Of a stretch of 19,706 nucleotides of DNA, positions 1 through 7,509 are shown piece by piece (the first letter of the stretch is position 1; the number at the start of each line of letters is the position of its first letter). The notes beneath the pieces were generated by a model, which was given only the letters and a program-made list of their open reading frames with translations, had not been told where the DNA came from and did not search any database. The translations under genes were made by a program, and so were the position numbers. The stretch comes from QYOJ01 sp043810345 (GTDB lineage Bacteria; Bacteroidota; Bacteroidia; Bacteroidales; FEN-979), in contig JBDROF010000015.1 of assembly GCA_043810345.1 (NCBI GenBank), positions 1 to 19,706 on the forward strand. Direction: 5' to 3'.

Positions 1-795
1 TCAGCCCGGGAGATTGTGGAACGGTGGGGGGGAGAGTTCCCTGGAACCTTCGCACGGATCAGGGAGCTGAAAGGAATCGGCGACTATTCAGCCGCCTCCA
101 TTGCTTCCCTTGCGTTTAATGAACCAGAGGCTGCTGTTGACGGGAACGTTTTCCGGTTCCTGGCCAGATATTTTGGTTACCGGGAGCCGGCAGGTTCATC
201 GGTCGGAACAAAACGAGTGAAAAAAAAGGCGGAAGAGTTGATGGATATAGATAATCCGGGGACCTTTAACCAGGCCATGATTGAATTTGGCGCCCTGGTT
301 TGCACTCCTGCTCATCCATCGTGCAACACCTGTATTTTCAAAAATTCCTGTAATGCTTCCCGCCACCAGACTGTCATGGAGTTACCCGTTAAAACGAAAA
401 GTGTGAAAATCAGAACACGGTACTTTCACTACCTGGTGATGACCTTCCAAACCAGTGATGGGATCCGGATTGTCATCAGCAAGCGAAAGGGAAACGACAT
501 CTGGAAGAACCTTTATGATTTTCCGTTGATTGAAACAACCCATCGCCTCTCCCAAAAACGCCTGATGATGACCGATGACTGGAAATCCATCTTTCAGGAT
601 ATTCATCCTGCCGTGATCTCTGTTACGAAGGAATTCAGGCATATCCTCTCCCATCAGCTGATCCAGGCAAAATTTTACCGGATCTCCCTAAACGCACCTC
701 CGAAAAAAATACGGATGCACATCCGTGTTGATGAACTTGATTCAATTCCCGTCCCGAAGCTGATTGCACAATACATTCAACAATATTTTGATTGA
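1..795 (+). CDS. mutY: A/G-specific adenine glycosylase MutY, 3' part (start outside window)
   Basis: Base-excision repair glycosylase that removes adenine mispaired with 8-oxoguanine. The reading frame is already open at base 1, so the N-terminus, including the family's catalytic Glu, lies upstream of the window. Visible are the helix-hairpin-helix stretch (LKGIGDYSAASI) followed by VDGNV, which carries the catalytic Asp. Next comes an iron-sulfur cluster loop with spacing C-X6-C-X2-C-X5-C near bases 301-354. The C-terminal ~130 residues look like the NUDIX-type 8-oxoG recognition domain (for example KGNDIWKNLYDFP). The gene ends in TGA at 793-795. Its last bases overlap the -33 element of the next gene's promoter. 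mutY near ssb and gldD is, from memory, a common Bacteroidota arrangement; here two extra genes separate them. Confidence 0.95.
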   Translation, partial: SAREIVERWGGEFPGTFARIRELKGIGDYSAASIASLAFNEPEAAVDGNVFRFLARYFGYREPAGSSVGTKRVKKKAEELMDIDNPGTFNQAMIEFGALVCTPAHPSCNTCIFKNSCNASRHQTVMELPVKTKSVKIRTRYFHYLVMTFQTSDGIRIVISKRKGNDIWKNLYDFPLIETTHRLSQKRLMMTDDWKSIFQDIHPAVISVTKEFRHILSHQLIQAKFYRISLNAPPKKIRMHIRVDELDSIPVPKLIAQYIQQYFD

Positions 796-817
796 TTCAA
801 CTTATTTGCTACTTTTG
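786..817 (+). promoter_or_regulatory. Bacteroidota-type promoter for the histidine kinase
   Basis: A -33 TTTTG (786-790) and a -7 TACTTTTG (810-817) are separated by exactly 19 bp. This matches the Bacteroidota sigma-ABfr consensus TTTG-N19-TAnnTTTG. The -33 box lies inside the end of mutY. The distance to the kinase ATG is 58 nt. Confidence 0.75.
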
Positions 818-875
818 ATGTACATTCGCAGACAGATAATCTGACAAACCAATCATTCCTGAAACCGGATGCCAG

Positions 876-2687
876 ATGAACAGGATGAAGGGAATCATTG
901 TTGCGTTCATACTCCTGCTATGCATCGCTGATAGCTACTCCCAGAAGCTTTCAGATTCCAACAGATTCCAGATCAACGAACAAACCTCGATGTTGTTCCT
1001 GAAGGACATCGACTCGCTCTATCTTACGGGGGATTACAATGAAGCCATTGAAAAGGTGCTCATTCTCAATCAGTTTTATCTTGATAAAGGGGTTGTAACC
1101 GGTCAGATCCTGTGTGCGAATTATATGGGAGATCTTCTCAGAGCCTACGCGGATTATTCTGCTAGCCTGGATTATCTTCACAAAGCCCTGGCACTGAACC
1201 GGGAGTTACATGACACAAACCTGCTTGCCCGGACGTACAATTATCTTGCGGCAACCTTCATCCAGTATGATGTTCCTGGCAGATTTGACAGCGTTGCCCA
1301 TTATGTGCAGTTATCGCTTGATTTAGCCCTTAAAATTCATAATGAACGAATTGAATACAGCTGCCTGAATATTCTTGGGGTCCTCAACCGCTTGCAAAAG
1401 AACTATCCTGCTGCCATGGAAAATCTCTCCAGAGCACATCGTATCGTTACCAGGGTCTATCCTATCGATGAACCGTTGATCCTTTCTAACCTGGCTTTTA
1501 TCTATGGCGAAACAGGGAATCATGATGAGGCAGAGAAGCTGCTGCTCAAGGCGTTCCACATAGCAAAACAATACCAGATCAATGCCTATATCCGGTTATC
1601 TTCAAACTTTTTGACCAAACATTATGTCAGGGAAGGAGATTATCGTAAGGCATATAGCTATCAGGAAGAGTATTGGACAGCCACCCAGAAAAATGTTGAG
1701 GAGAAGGCTGAAGTCCGGATCCATAACCTGTTGTCCCAGATCGAAATGGAGAAAAAAGAAAAGGAGCTGGAACAGCTGAAAGCAGTAGAGACCCTCAATC
1801 AAAACGAACGGTTGCAACGAAATCTATGGATCATACTGCTGCTCTTGCTGGCTGGCGCCGCCTTTGGATTTATCTTTTTATTCGCTCTTCAGAAACGTCG
1901 GTTGAAAAGGGCCTATGCGGAGCTACTGTCATTCAACAAAGAGATCCAGTTCCAGAAAAAACAGACAGAACAGTTGGCCGAAGAGTTAAACCAGACCAAT
2001 GCTACCTTGAAAAAATTTATCTCCGTCATTGCCCACGACCTGAAAAATCCCTTCAACACCATCATTGGATTTTCAGAGCTGCTGCATACTGAATTTAATA
2101 CCCTTAACCCTGAAGAACGTAAACTCGCTGTTGAAAACACTCACAAATCTGCAGTTAGCGCTTACTTTCTCCTGGAGCAACTGCTGAATTGGGTTCAATT
2201 GCAAACAGGCGCTTTAAAACTGGAGGTGTCAACCATTGATTTGGCAGAGCTGATAGATGAGGTAGTGAACATACTCAAGACATCTGCATTCTTGAAAAAA
2301 CAGAAGTTGTTATATCGGATCCCTCCTAACCTTACTATCAGGGCCGACAGGAACATGATGCTTGCCGTATTCCGGAACCTGCTCTCCAACGCGATTAAAT
2401 TCACCCCTGACCAGGGTTTGATCAAGATATCAGCTTCCGAATCAGATGGATCTGTCATCAGCCAGGTAAAAGATTCAGGAGTGGGTATCCCGGATTCTTC
2501 GATCGGCAAGCTCTTCAGCATTGATGAACCTGTCAAAACACAAGGAACCAGAGGGGAAAAAGGAACCGGAATCGGTCTGCTGCTTTGCAAGGAGTACCTT
2601 GAAAAAAACGGCGGAACGATTGAAGTGGAGAGCCTTGAGGGAAAAGGAACAACCTTCAGCGTGAAACTGCCCCTGGTAAAATCCTGA
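876..2687 (+). CDS. TPR-containing membrane sensor histidine kinase (orphan)
   Basis: Predicted two-component sensor of 603 aa. Residues 1-23 form a signal peptide (ILLLCIADSYSQ). Residues ~45-260 are helical TPR-like repeats, expected in the periplasm. A Glu/Lys-rich coiled coil follows (~270-312), then one membrane span at ~317-338 and a second coiled coil. The cytoplasmic kinase core has an H-box with His387 in SVIAHDLKNPF, an N-box NLLSNAIKFT, a G1 box DSGVGIP (from ~533) and a G2 box GTGIGL. All catalytic motifs are intact. No response regulator or fused receiver is present in the window, so the partner is unknown. The TPR-coiled-coil-HisKA-HATPase layout is common in Bacteroidota. The gene has its own promoter at 786-817, and the next gene starts 99 nt downstream with a separate -7 box. 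The ligand cannot be told from sequence. Confidence 0.9.
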   Translation: MNRMKGIIVAFILLLCIADSYSQKLSDSNRFQINEQTSMLFLKDIDSLYLTGDYNEAIEKVLILNQFYLDKGVVTGQILCANYMGDLLRAYADYSASLDYLHKALALNRELHDTNLLARTYNYLAATFIQYDVPGRFDSVAHYVQLSLDLALKIHNERIEYSCLNILGVLNRLQKNYPAAMENLSRAHRIVTRVYPIDEPLILSNLAFIYGETGNHDEAEKLLLKAFHIAKQYQINAYIRLSSNFLTKHYVREGDYRKAYSYQEEYWTATQKNVEEKAEVRIHNLLSQIEMEKKEKELEQLKAVETLNQNERLQRNLWIILLLLLAGAAFGFIFLFALQKRRLKRAYAELLSFNKEIQFQKKQTEQLAEELNQTNATLKKFISVIAHDLKNPFNTIIGFSELLHTEFNTLNPEERKLAVENTHKSAVSAYFLLEQLLNWVQLQTGALKLEVSTIDLAELIDEVVNILKTSAFLKKQKLLYRIPPNLTIRADRNMMLAVFRNLLSNAIKFTPDQGLIKISASESDGSVISQVKDSGVGIPDSSIGKLFSIDEPVKTQGTRGEKGTGIGLLLCKEYLEKNGGTIEVESLEGKGTTFSVKLPLVKS

Positions 2688-2719
2688 ACCACCTATTTCC
2701 CCGTTTACGGAGATTTTTA

Positions 2720-2727
2720 TACCTTTG
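2720..2727 (+). promoter_or_regulatory. -7 promoter box upstream of the MgtE_N/CBS gene
   Basis: TACCTTTG matches TAnnTTTG and lies 59 nt before the ATG at 2787. No TTG is found at the 19-bp -33 position, so support is only partial. Confidence 0.5.
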
Positions 2728-2786
2728 GATCCTGAATTTCAAGTTTCATTATTACATGGACGACGGCCCTGAGATACGATTGTTAA

Positions 2787-4061
2787 ATGACCACGCAGAC
2801 TACATTCTACCTGAGCCAGATTTTAGGCCGGAGGTTTTCCTCTTCCGATGGAACCATCACCGGGAAGGTGAAGGATTTTCTGGTGGATCTGTCTGCCCTG
2901 GATCCTTCACCCGGGAAAGCTGTACGGCCGAAAGTTATCGCCGTGCGGGTAAAGGTGGGAATGTATGAACGGGTGCTCGATTTCTCTTCCCTGGAGATCA
3001 TTTTGGAAAACCGCACTCCGCGGATAACAGGCACTGAGATCGAAGAGATCTCCACCGCCTACCTGACCAACGTGATCTGGCTGAAAGAGAGTATCCTCTA
3101 TCGGCACGTAGTCGATATCAACGGGAAAAAACTGGAAAAGGTGTGGGATATCAGGCTGGTCTACATCCCCTCGGGGACGTTTGCCATTGCCGTGGATGTA
3201 GGGTTCAGCGGATGGCTCCGGAAACAGGGACTGCTGACGACCATGGAATGGGTTGCAGGCTGGTTCGGCATCCACCTACCGGTTCAACAGGTCCTATGGG
3301 ATGATATCGAGTCAGTGGACATCACTACCTCCAGGTTACTGCTTTCCAAGGCCACCTCCAAGCTGTCAACACTCCACCCATCCGATCTGGCCGATATCAT
3401 TGAAGATCTGGATAAAGCCACCCGGACGTATGTTTTTGAAGCCCTTGATGAGGAACACGCCGCCGTTGTGCTGGAAGAGATGGAACCGGATGCCCAGATC
3501 CAGATCATCGAAAGTCTTCCCCTGAAGAAAGCGGCCGACCTGCTTGAAAAAATGGATGCAGACGAGGCAGCGGATATCCTTGACGTACTGGAAGATCATA
3601 AAGCGGAGTTACTGCTGAAGGAGATGGAAAATAAGTCATCAGAGGAGGTCAGAGAGCTCCTGGAATACGATGACAACGAAGTAGGAAGCATCATGAATAC
3701 AGAGGTTTACACGCTGTCGGCTGATCTCACGGTGGAGGAGGCCATCTCCATGATCCGGAAAGGGCAACCCGCAGCGGTGCACATCAACACCCTTTTTATA
3801 ACTGACGAAAAGGATCGGTTTATCTCCTCAATACCCCTGGCCGAACTGGTGATTGCCGATCCCTCCAAAATCCTTTCAGAGATCATGGAGAACAAACCTG
3901 TGACCGTTCTGGATACAGATAAAATTGATACCCTCGCCGAAATTGTCTCCAAATATAACCTGCTTTCTGTCCCCGTCATCAACGCAGAGAACCAGCTGGA
4001 AGGAATGGTCCTGATCGAGGATATAGTAGATGATCTGCTGGATAAACGGAAGACGAAATAA
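2787..4061 (+). CDS. Soluble PRC-like / MgtE_N / tandem CBS domain protein
   Basis: A 424-aa cytosolic protein. The N-terminal ~170 residues look like two PRC-barrel-type beta units (FYLSQILGRRFSSSDGTITG; later YRHVVDINGKKLEKVWDIRL). Residues ~185-285 match the MgtE N-domain pattern of short acidic helical repeats (HPSDLADIIEDLD, ADLLEKMDADEAADILDVL). Residues ~295-420 form two CBS domains (VGSIMNTEVYTLSADLTVEEA; LSVPVINAENQLEGMVLIEDIVDDLLD). In MgtE transporters these domains sense Mg2+ and nucleotides, but no membrane segment follows here, so this protein cannot transport by itself. It is presumably a regulator or cation/nucleotide sensor. From memory, similar proteins sit beside Nramp-type transporters; none is here, although a CorA homologue lies 1.4 kb downstream. 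A repeat array starts directly after the stop codon. Confidence 0.85.
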   Translation: MTTQTTFYLSQILGRRFSSSDGTITGKVKDFLVDLSALDPSPGKAVRPKVIAVRVKVGMYERVLDFSSLEIILENRTPRITGTEIEEISTAYLTNVIWLKESILYRHVVDINGKKLEKVWDIRLVYIPSGTFAIAVDVGFSGWLRKQGLLTTMEWVAGWFGIHLPVQQVLWDDIESVDITTSRLLLSKATSKLSTLHPSDLADIIEDLDKATRTYVFEALDEEHAAVVLEEMEPDAQIQIIESLPLKKAADLLEKMDADEAADILDVLEDHKAELLLKEMENKSSEEVRELLEYDDNEVGSIMNTEVYTLSADLTVEEAISMIRKGQPAAVHINTLFITDEKDRFISSIPLAELVIADPSKILSEIMENKPVTVLDTDKIDTLAEIVSKYNLLSVPVINAENQLEGMVLIEDIVDDLLDKRKTK

Positions 4062-4103
4062 CAGTTGGCAGTTCACAGTATTCAGTCCACAGTCTTCAGT
4101 CCA
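4062..4103 (+). repeat. Stop-anchored heptad array, CAGTNNN x6
   Basis: Six consecutive 7-nt units start at the first base after the TAA at 4059-4061. Every unit begins with CAGT, and the three-base tails are tgg, tca, att, cca, ctt, cca. The last part (CAGTCCACAGTCTTCA, 4083-4098) recurs exactly inside waaA at 17567-17582. The following ~35 nt (4104-4140) are a C/T/A-rich low-complexity tail. Confidence 0.85.
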
Positions 4104-4270
4104 CTGTCACCACATCCCCACATTCCCTCTTCACTTCATCCGGGAACTTTTTTTGGGGTGCAAAGGGGAGGAAAATAAAAAAAAATTGAAAAATTGTTGA
4201 AAGAAGGTATAACCTTTTGCCCCTAAACCCGATTAATGTCAAACAAATCCCGGGAGCCGGGAAAAAATAG

Positions 4271-4278
4271 TAATTTTG
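4271..4278 (+). promoter_or_regulatory. -7 promoter box for ssb
   Basis: TAATTTTG fits TAnnTTTG, 35 nt before the ATG at 4314. No -33 TTG is found at 19 bp. The box lies inside the longer possible ORF that begins at 4236, which argues for the downstream start. A weaker look-alike (TATAACCTTTTGC, 4208-4220) has wrong internal spacing. Confidence 0.5.
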
Positions 4279-4313
4279 TTAAACGGAATCATTCACTAAA
4301 AAACAATGAAGCA

Positions 4314-4751
4314 ATGGCAAATGGAGTAAACAAAGTGATTTTGGTTGGTAATCTTGGGAGGGATCCGGAGGTTCAGACTTTTGACAATGGCGTGAAGAAA
4401 GCATCTTTCTCCCTGGCCACTACGGAGGGTTACAAAAATCGTGAAGGAGAACGGACAACCCATACCGAATGGCATAATGTGGTGTTGTGGAGGGGGCTGG
4501 CCGATGTTGCTGAGAAGTACCTCAGAAAAGGATCTTCTGTGTACATCGAGGGACGCATTCGAAGAAGGGACTATGAAGATGAGAACAAACAGAAAAGGTT
4601 CGTTTTTGAAATTCTTGGAGATAACATGACCATGCTGGGCGGCGGCCCGAGACGGGATAGCGCTTTTAACGAAAACGGAAACGGTGCTGCCGTTGTCGCG
4701 GAGACGAACGATGCAGAGACCCTGGTTCCGGAGGACGATCTGCCCTTTTAG
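4314..4751 (+). CDS. ssb: Single-stranded DNA-binding protein
   Basis: A 145-aa SSB that coats single-stranded DNA in replication, recombination and repair. The OB fold opens with NKVILVGNLGRDPEV and continues through TEWHNVVLW and GSSVYIEGRIR. A short, low-complexity linker leads to the acidic C-terminal tip DDLPF, the usual docking site for partner proteins. The frame is open up to an ATG at 4236, but I chose 4314 for two reasons. SSBs start within a few residues of the NKVILVGNLG strand, and a promoter box at 4271-4278 falls inside the longer version. gldD follows after a 91-nt gap filled by an inverted repeat, and the two are probably co-transcribed. Confidence 0.95.
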   Translation: MANGVNKVILVGNLGRDPEVQTFDNGVKKASFSLATTEGYKNREGERTTHTEWHNVVLWRGLADVAEKYLRKGSSVYIEGRIRRRDYEDENKQKRFVFEILGDNMTMLGGGPRRDSAFNENGNGAAVVAETNDAETLVPEDDLPF

Positions 4752-4827
4752 GTAGTGAGTTGGTGAGTTGGCGAACTGGTGAGCTTTTATGTCAAGATTT
4801 TCACTCACCAGCTCACCGGCTCACCTG
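4752..4827 (+). repeat. Stop-anchored octad array arranged as an imperfect inverted repeat
   Basis: The array starts at the first base after the ssb stop codon. Four 8-nt units (gtagtgag, ttggtgag, ttggcgaa, ctggtgag; 4752-4783) are followed by a 20-nt spacer and three units of the complementary word (ctcaccag, ctcaccgg, ctcacctg; 4804-4827). Arms 4762-4783 and 4804-4825 can pair over 22 positions with two mismatches and two G-U pairs, giving a strong hairpin in the ssb-gldD transcript. The word CTCACC is also the unit of the array inside waaA. Confidence 0.85.
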
Positions 4828-4842
4828 TTTAGATCGAAAAAT

Positions 4843-5424
4843 ATGCGAAAACTCTTCTTTTGCATGCTCCTTTCATCTGTTTTAGCCTCCTGCCAGCCCG
4901 ACTACACCCCTAAACCCCGGGGCTATTTCCGGATTGACCTGCCGGTACATGAATACCGTCAGTTTGATACCACGTTTCCATACTCGTTCGATTACCCCAT
5001 CTATGCGACTATTTTCCCGGATACTACCGGACTGGCCGAACCCTACTGGATCAACATCAGGTACCCGGCATTCAAAGCTCAGCTGCATATCAGTTACAAG
5101 GAGATTCACAATAACCTGCATAAATACCTGGAAGATTCGCGAACCCTGGTCAATAAACATATCCCGAAAGCCCACGCGATCACCCAGCAGGAGTTCTTGA
5201 ATCAGGATGGAAGGGTATACGGACTGACCTTTTCTATCAAAGGAACCGAAGCAGCATCTCCCTACCAGTTTTACCTCACAGACAGCCTGTCAAAATTTGT
5301 TCGCGGTGCCCTCTATTTTAACATCGTTCCCAACAACGATTCATTGGCCCCTGTCATCGACTTCCTGAAACAGGATATCGATTACATGATCAGCACTTTT
5401 CGCTGGAATAATGAAGTCCCTTGA
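4843..5424 (+). CDS. gldD: Gliding motility lipoprotein GldD
   Basis: A 193-aa lipoprotein of the GldD family, which is required for gliding motility in flavobacteria and is linked to the GldKLMN/T9SS machinery. The N-terminus MRKLFFCMLLSSVLASC is a lipoprotein signal peptide with Cys17 as the lipidation site. The mature part begins with PRGYFRIDLP, and other family-like stretches are FDYPIYATI and EPYWINIRYP. The frame is open from an upstream ATG at 4789, but that extension is encoded by the CTCACC repeat and would bury the signal peptide, so 4843 is the better start. In Bacteroidota the usual order I recall is ssb-gldE-gldD; gldE is missing here. No promoter is seen in the gap, so transcription from ssb is likely. 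GldD also occurs in non-gliding species that have T9SS. Confidence 0.9.
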   Translation: MRKLFFCMLLSSVLASCQPDYTPKPRGYFRIDLPVHEYRQFDTTFPYSFDYPIYATIFPDTTGLAEPYWINIRYPAFKAQLHISYKEIHNNLHKYLEDSRTLVNKHIPKAHAITQQEFLNQDGRVYGLTFSIKGTEAASPYQFYLTDSLSKFVRGALYFNIVPNNDSLAPVIDFLKQDIDYMISTFRWNNEVP

Positions 5425-5446
5425 TGGTAGTTTCAGCCAGTGTTTG

Positions 5447-5454
5447 TATTTTTG
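5447..5454 (+). promoter_or_regulatory. -7 promoter box for corA
   Basis: TATTTTTG fits TAnnTTTG, 47 nt before the ATG at 5502. No TTG lies at the ideal -33 distance. A purine-rich stretch (aggaaaggaag, 5482-5492) just upstream of the start may serve as ribosome binding site. Confidence 0.5.
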
Positions 5455-5501
5455 CAAACTCAGATAGTTGATAACCTGCTAACAGGAAAGGAAGATCTGT
5501 C

Positions 5502-6413
5502 ATGATTGAAACCATCAAATACGGAACATTAAGATGGTCACATATTGTGAGACCGTCGGAAGAAGACCTCGAGATCCTGAAAGATCAGCATCACTTCCAT
5601 CCGCTCGACCTGGAGGATTGCCGGAGTGTGATCAACCTTCGGCCCAAAATCGATGTGTATGACGATTACTACTTTCTGATCCTTCATTTTCCCAGTTTTG
5701 ACTCTTCGGAGACGTTCGTTGACACGAAGGAGATCAAGGTCTTTTGGGGGAAGGATTTCCTGATCACCATCGGCAAGTCGCACTGGCTGGTGAAGGAAAT
5801 GTTCAGTCAGGAGAAGTCCCGTGCCATGGCTGGAAAGAAGATGGAAGTAGGCAGTTCGGATGCTCTGTTATACAAGATCCTTGAACGCCTGATGCAGGAA
5901 ACACAGTTTCTGGTGGAGAAAATTGAAAAGGATGTGGATGGTTGCGGGAAGTCATTATTCAACCGGAAAGCGGAGAAGACCATTGAGAAGATCAGCGTGA
6001 CACAAAAAAATGTGGTCCTCCTGAATACGATGATTAAACCCCAACTGGTCCTCTTCAACCGCCTTCAAACCGGAACGATACCCGGGTATGCCGAGAACAT
6101 GGGTGATTACTGGGGTAACATTCTCGACTATTACCAGAAGATCTGGGATATGGTGGAAGATGCCGGAGAGCTGATACGGGGCTACTCCCGAACCTTTGAT
6201 TCCCTCCAGATGAATAAGACCAACGAGGTAATCAAGATCCTGACCCTGATCTCCTCTATCCTGCTTCCACTCACATTTATTGCAAGCCTTTACGGGATGA
6301 ACATCGACCTGCCGTTGGCCGGCCATCCCTTCTCCTTTATCATCCTCGCGGTGGCCATGATTGCGATTGCCATTGGCATGATCATCTATTTCAAGGCCAG
6401 AAAGTGGATGTGA
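5502..6413 (+). CDS. corA: CorA-family divalent cation channel
   Basis: Homopentameric Mg2+ (or Co2+/Ni2+) channel of the inner membrane, 303 aa, close to the usual length. The N-terminal ~200 residues are the cytoplasmic alpha/beta funnel domain. The long stalk helix (~205-245) leads into membrane span 1 (ILTLISSILLPLTFIASLY). The signature YGMNI follows at ~264-268; GMN is the selectivity motif, and the canonical next residue is Phe rather than Ile. Span 2 is FSFIILAVAMIAIAIGMIIY, followed by a basic tail KARKWM. The stop codon TGA (6411-6413) directly abuts the stop codon of the opposing gene. The gene two places upstream encodes an MgtE-type cation-sensor domain, which hints at a shared role in Mg2+ homeostasis. 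Substrate choice is not readable from sequence. Confidence 0.92.
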   Translation: MIETIKYGTLRWSHIVRPSEEDLEILKDQHHFHPLDLEDCRSVINLRPKIDVYDDYYFLILHFPSFDSSETFVDTKEIKVFWGKDFLITIGKSHWLVKEMFSQEKSRAMAGKKMEVGSSDALLYKILERLMQETQFLVEKIEKDVDGCGKSLFNRKAEKTIEKISVTQKNVVLLNTMIKPQLVLFNRLQTGTIPGYAENMGDYWGNILDYYQKIWDMVEDAGELIRGYSRTFDSLQMNKTNEVIKILTLISSILLPLTFIASLYGMNIDLPLAGHPFSFIILAVAMIAIAIGMIIYFKARKWM

Positions 6414-7505
6414 TCAATCTTTTTTATTCATTACATTGGTCTGCCGCTGAATAGACTCTTCATGGACTACTTCCAGGAGTTTCATGATGAACTCACGGCT
6501 TAACCCGAGCTCCTGTCCGCTTTCGAGCCTCTCCCGGAAAATCTGATTCCAGCGCTTCAGCTGCAGGATGGTGATCTTGTTGGCTTTCTTGTAATTCCCG
6601 ATCTGTTCCACAATGGTCATCCGTTGAGCGATGATATCGATCAGTTGCTGGTCGATCTTATCGATCTCAGACCGGAGCTCCTCCAGCCGATTCTGGAACT
6701 CAGCATTGCCGACAGGTTTTCGGAGGATCAACCGGGATATCAGTTCGGAGAACTGTTCCGGGGTGATCTGTTGCTGGCGATCAGTCAGGGCCTCCTTTGG
6801 CCGGATGTGGACTTCAATCATCAACCCATTCATCTCCAGGTCGATAGCACGTTGTGAGACAGAGAGGAGCAGATCATGTTTGCCGCAGATGTGACTGGGG
6901 TCTACGATGACCGGCATCTCCGGACAAAGCCGTTTCAGTTCAATCGGGATCTCCCACATCGGGTCGTTCCGGTAAAGGGAATGCTTATAATAGGAGAATC
7001 CCCGGTGAATGGCCACAAGTTTCCGGATTCCAAGCCTGTTCAAACGCTCCAGGGCTCCCATCCAGGTGGTGAGATCTGGATTCAGCGGATTTTTCACCAT
7101 CACAGGGATCCCCGATCCCTTCAGCGCCTCACCGATCTCCTGTACGGAAAAGGGATTGACTACCGTCCGGGCGCCCAGCCAAACCATATCTAATCCAGCT
7201 TTCAGGGCTTTCTCCACGTGAAGGGGGTTGACTACCTCGGTGGTCACCTTCAATCCTGTTTCGTGCTTGACACGGATGAGCCAGTCCAGCCCTGCATCAC
7301 CAACCCCTTCAAAGGCCCCCGGACGGGTTCTGGGCTTCCACAGCCCGGCCCGGAATACCTTCACCATCGGGATCTTCGCCAGTTCCCGCGCGGTCTCCAA
7401 CACCTGCTCTTCTGATTCGGCCGAACAAGGGCCGGCAATGATACAGGGCTTGCTACCGCACGGCATCCACTGACTCATAGACTCTATATCAAAACAGAGG
7501 GTCAT
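6414..7505 (-). CDS. Bifunctional DAHP synthase / chorismate mutase
   Basis: Predicted first enzyme of the shikimate pathway (phosphoenolpyruvate + erythrose-4-phosphate to DAHP) fused to a chorismate mutase, 363 aa. Residues ~15-260 form the TIM barrel of the DAHP/KDO8P synthase family (class I-beta type). Visible motifs are AGPCSAES (24-31), KPRTRPGAFEG (57-67), IHRGF, IVDPSH and MIEVH. Residues ~268-355 are an AroQ-type mutase (LRSEIDKIDQQLIDIIAQRM, then IGNYKK). The C-terminal mutase probably serves as both enzyme and allosteric sensor for prephenate or chorismate; that is inference from related fusions. A start at Met10 (MSQWM) is also possible. Only 4 nt separate it from the stop of the upstream membrane-protein gene, so the two form an operon. 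It converges stop to stop with corA. Confidence 0.93.
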   Translation of the reverse strand: MTLCFDIESMSQWMPCGSKPCIIAGPCSAESEEQVLETARELAKIPMVKVFRAGLWKPRTRPGAFEGVGDAGLDWLIRVKHETGLKVTTEVVNPLHVEKALKAGLDMVWLGARTVVNPFSVQEIGEALKGSGIPVMVKNPLNPDLTTWMGALERLNRLGIRKLVAIHRGFSYYKHSLYRNDPMWEIPIELKRLCPEMPVIVDPSHICGKHDLLLSVSQRAIDLEMNGLMIEVHIRPKEALTDRQQQITPEQFSELISRLILRKPVGNAEFQNRLEELRSEIDKIDQQLIDIIAQRMTIVEQIGNYKKANKITILQLKRWNQIFRERLESGQELGLSREFIMKLLEVVHEESIQRQTNVMNKKD

Positions 7506-7509
7506 CGGG

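Noticed and set aside
2688..2720. Terminator after the histidine kinase gene (CCGTTTACGG before T-rich sequence)
   Set aside because: Only a 4-bp stem with a 2-nt loop, too small to be credible.
876..4061. Histidine kinase and MgtE_N/CBS protein as one signalling system
   Set aside because: They are separated by 99 nt with separate -7 boxes, and no receiver or shared motif links them.
4236..4313. N-terminal extension of SSB from the ATG at 4236
   Set aside because: SSB family starts fit 4314, and a -7 promoter box lies inside the extension.
4789..4842. Upstream start for GldD
   Set aside because: The extension is translated repeat sequence and would place 18 residues before a complete lipoprotein signal peptide.
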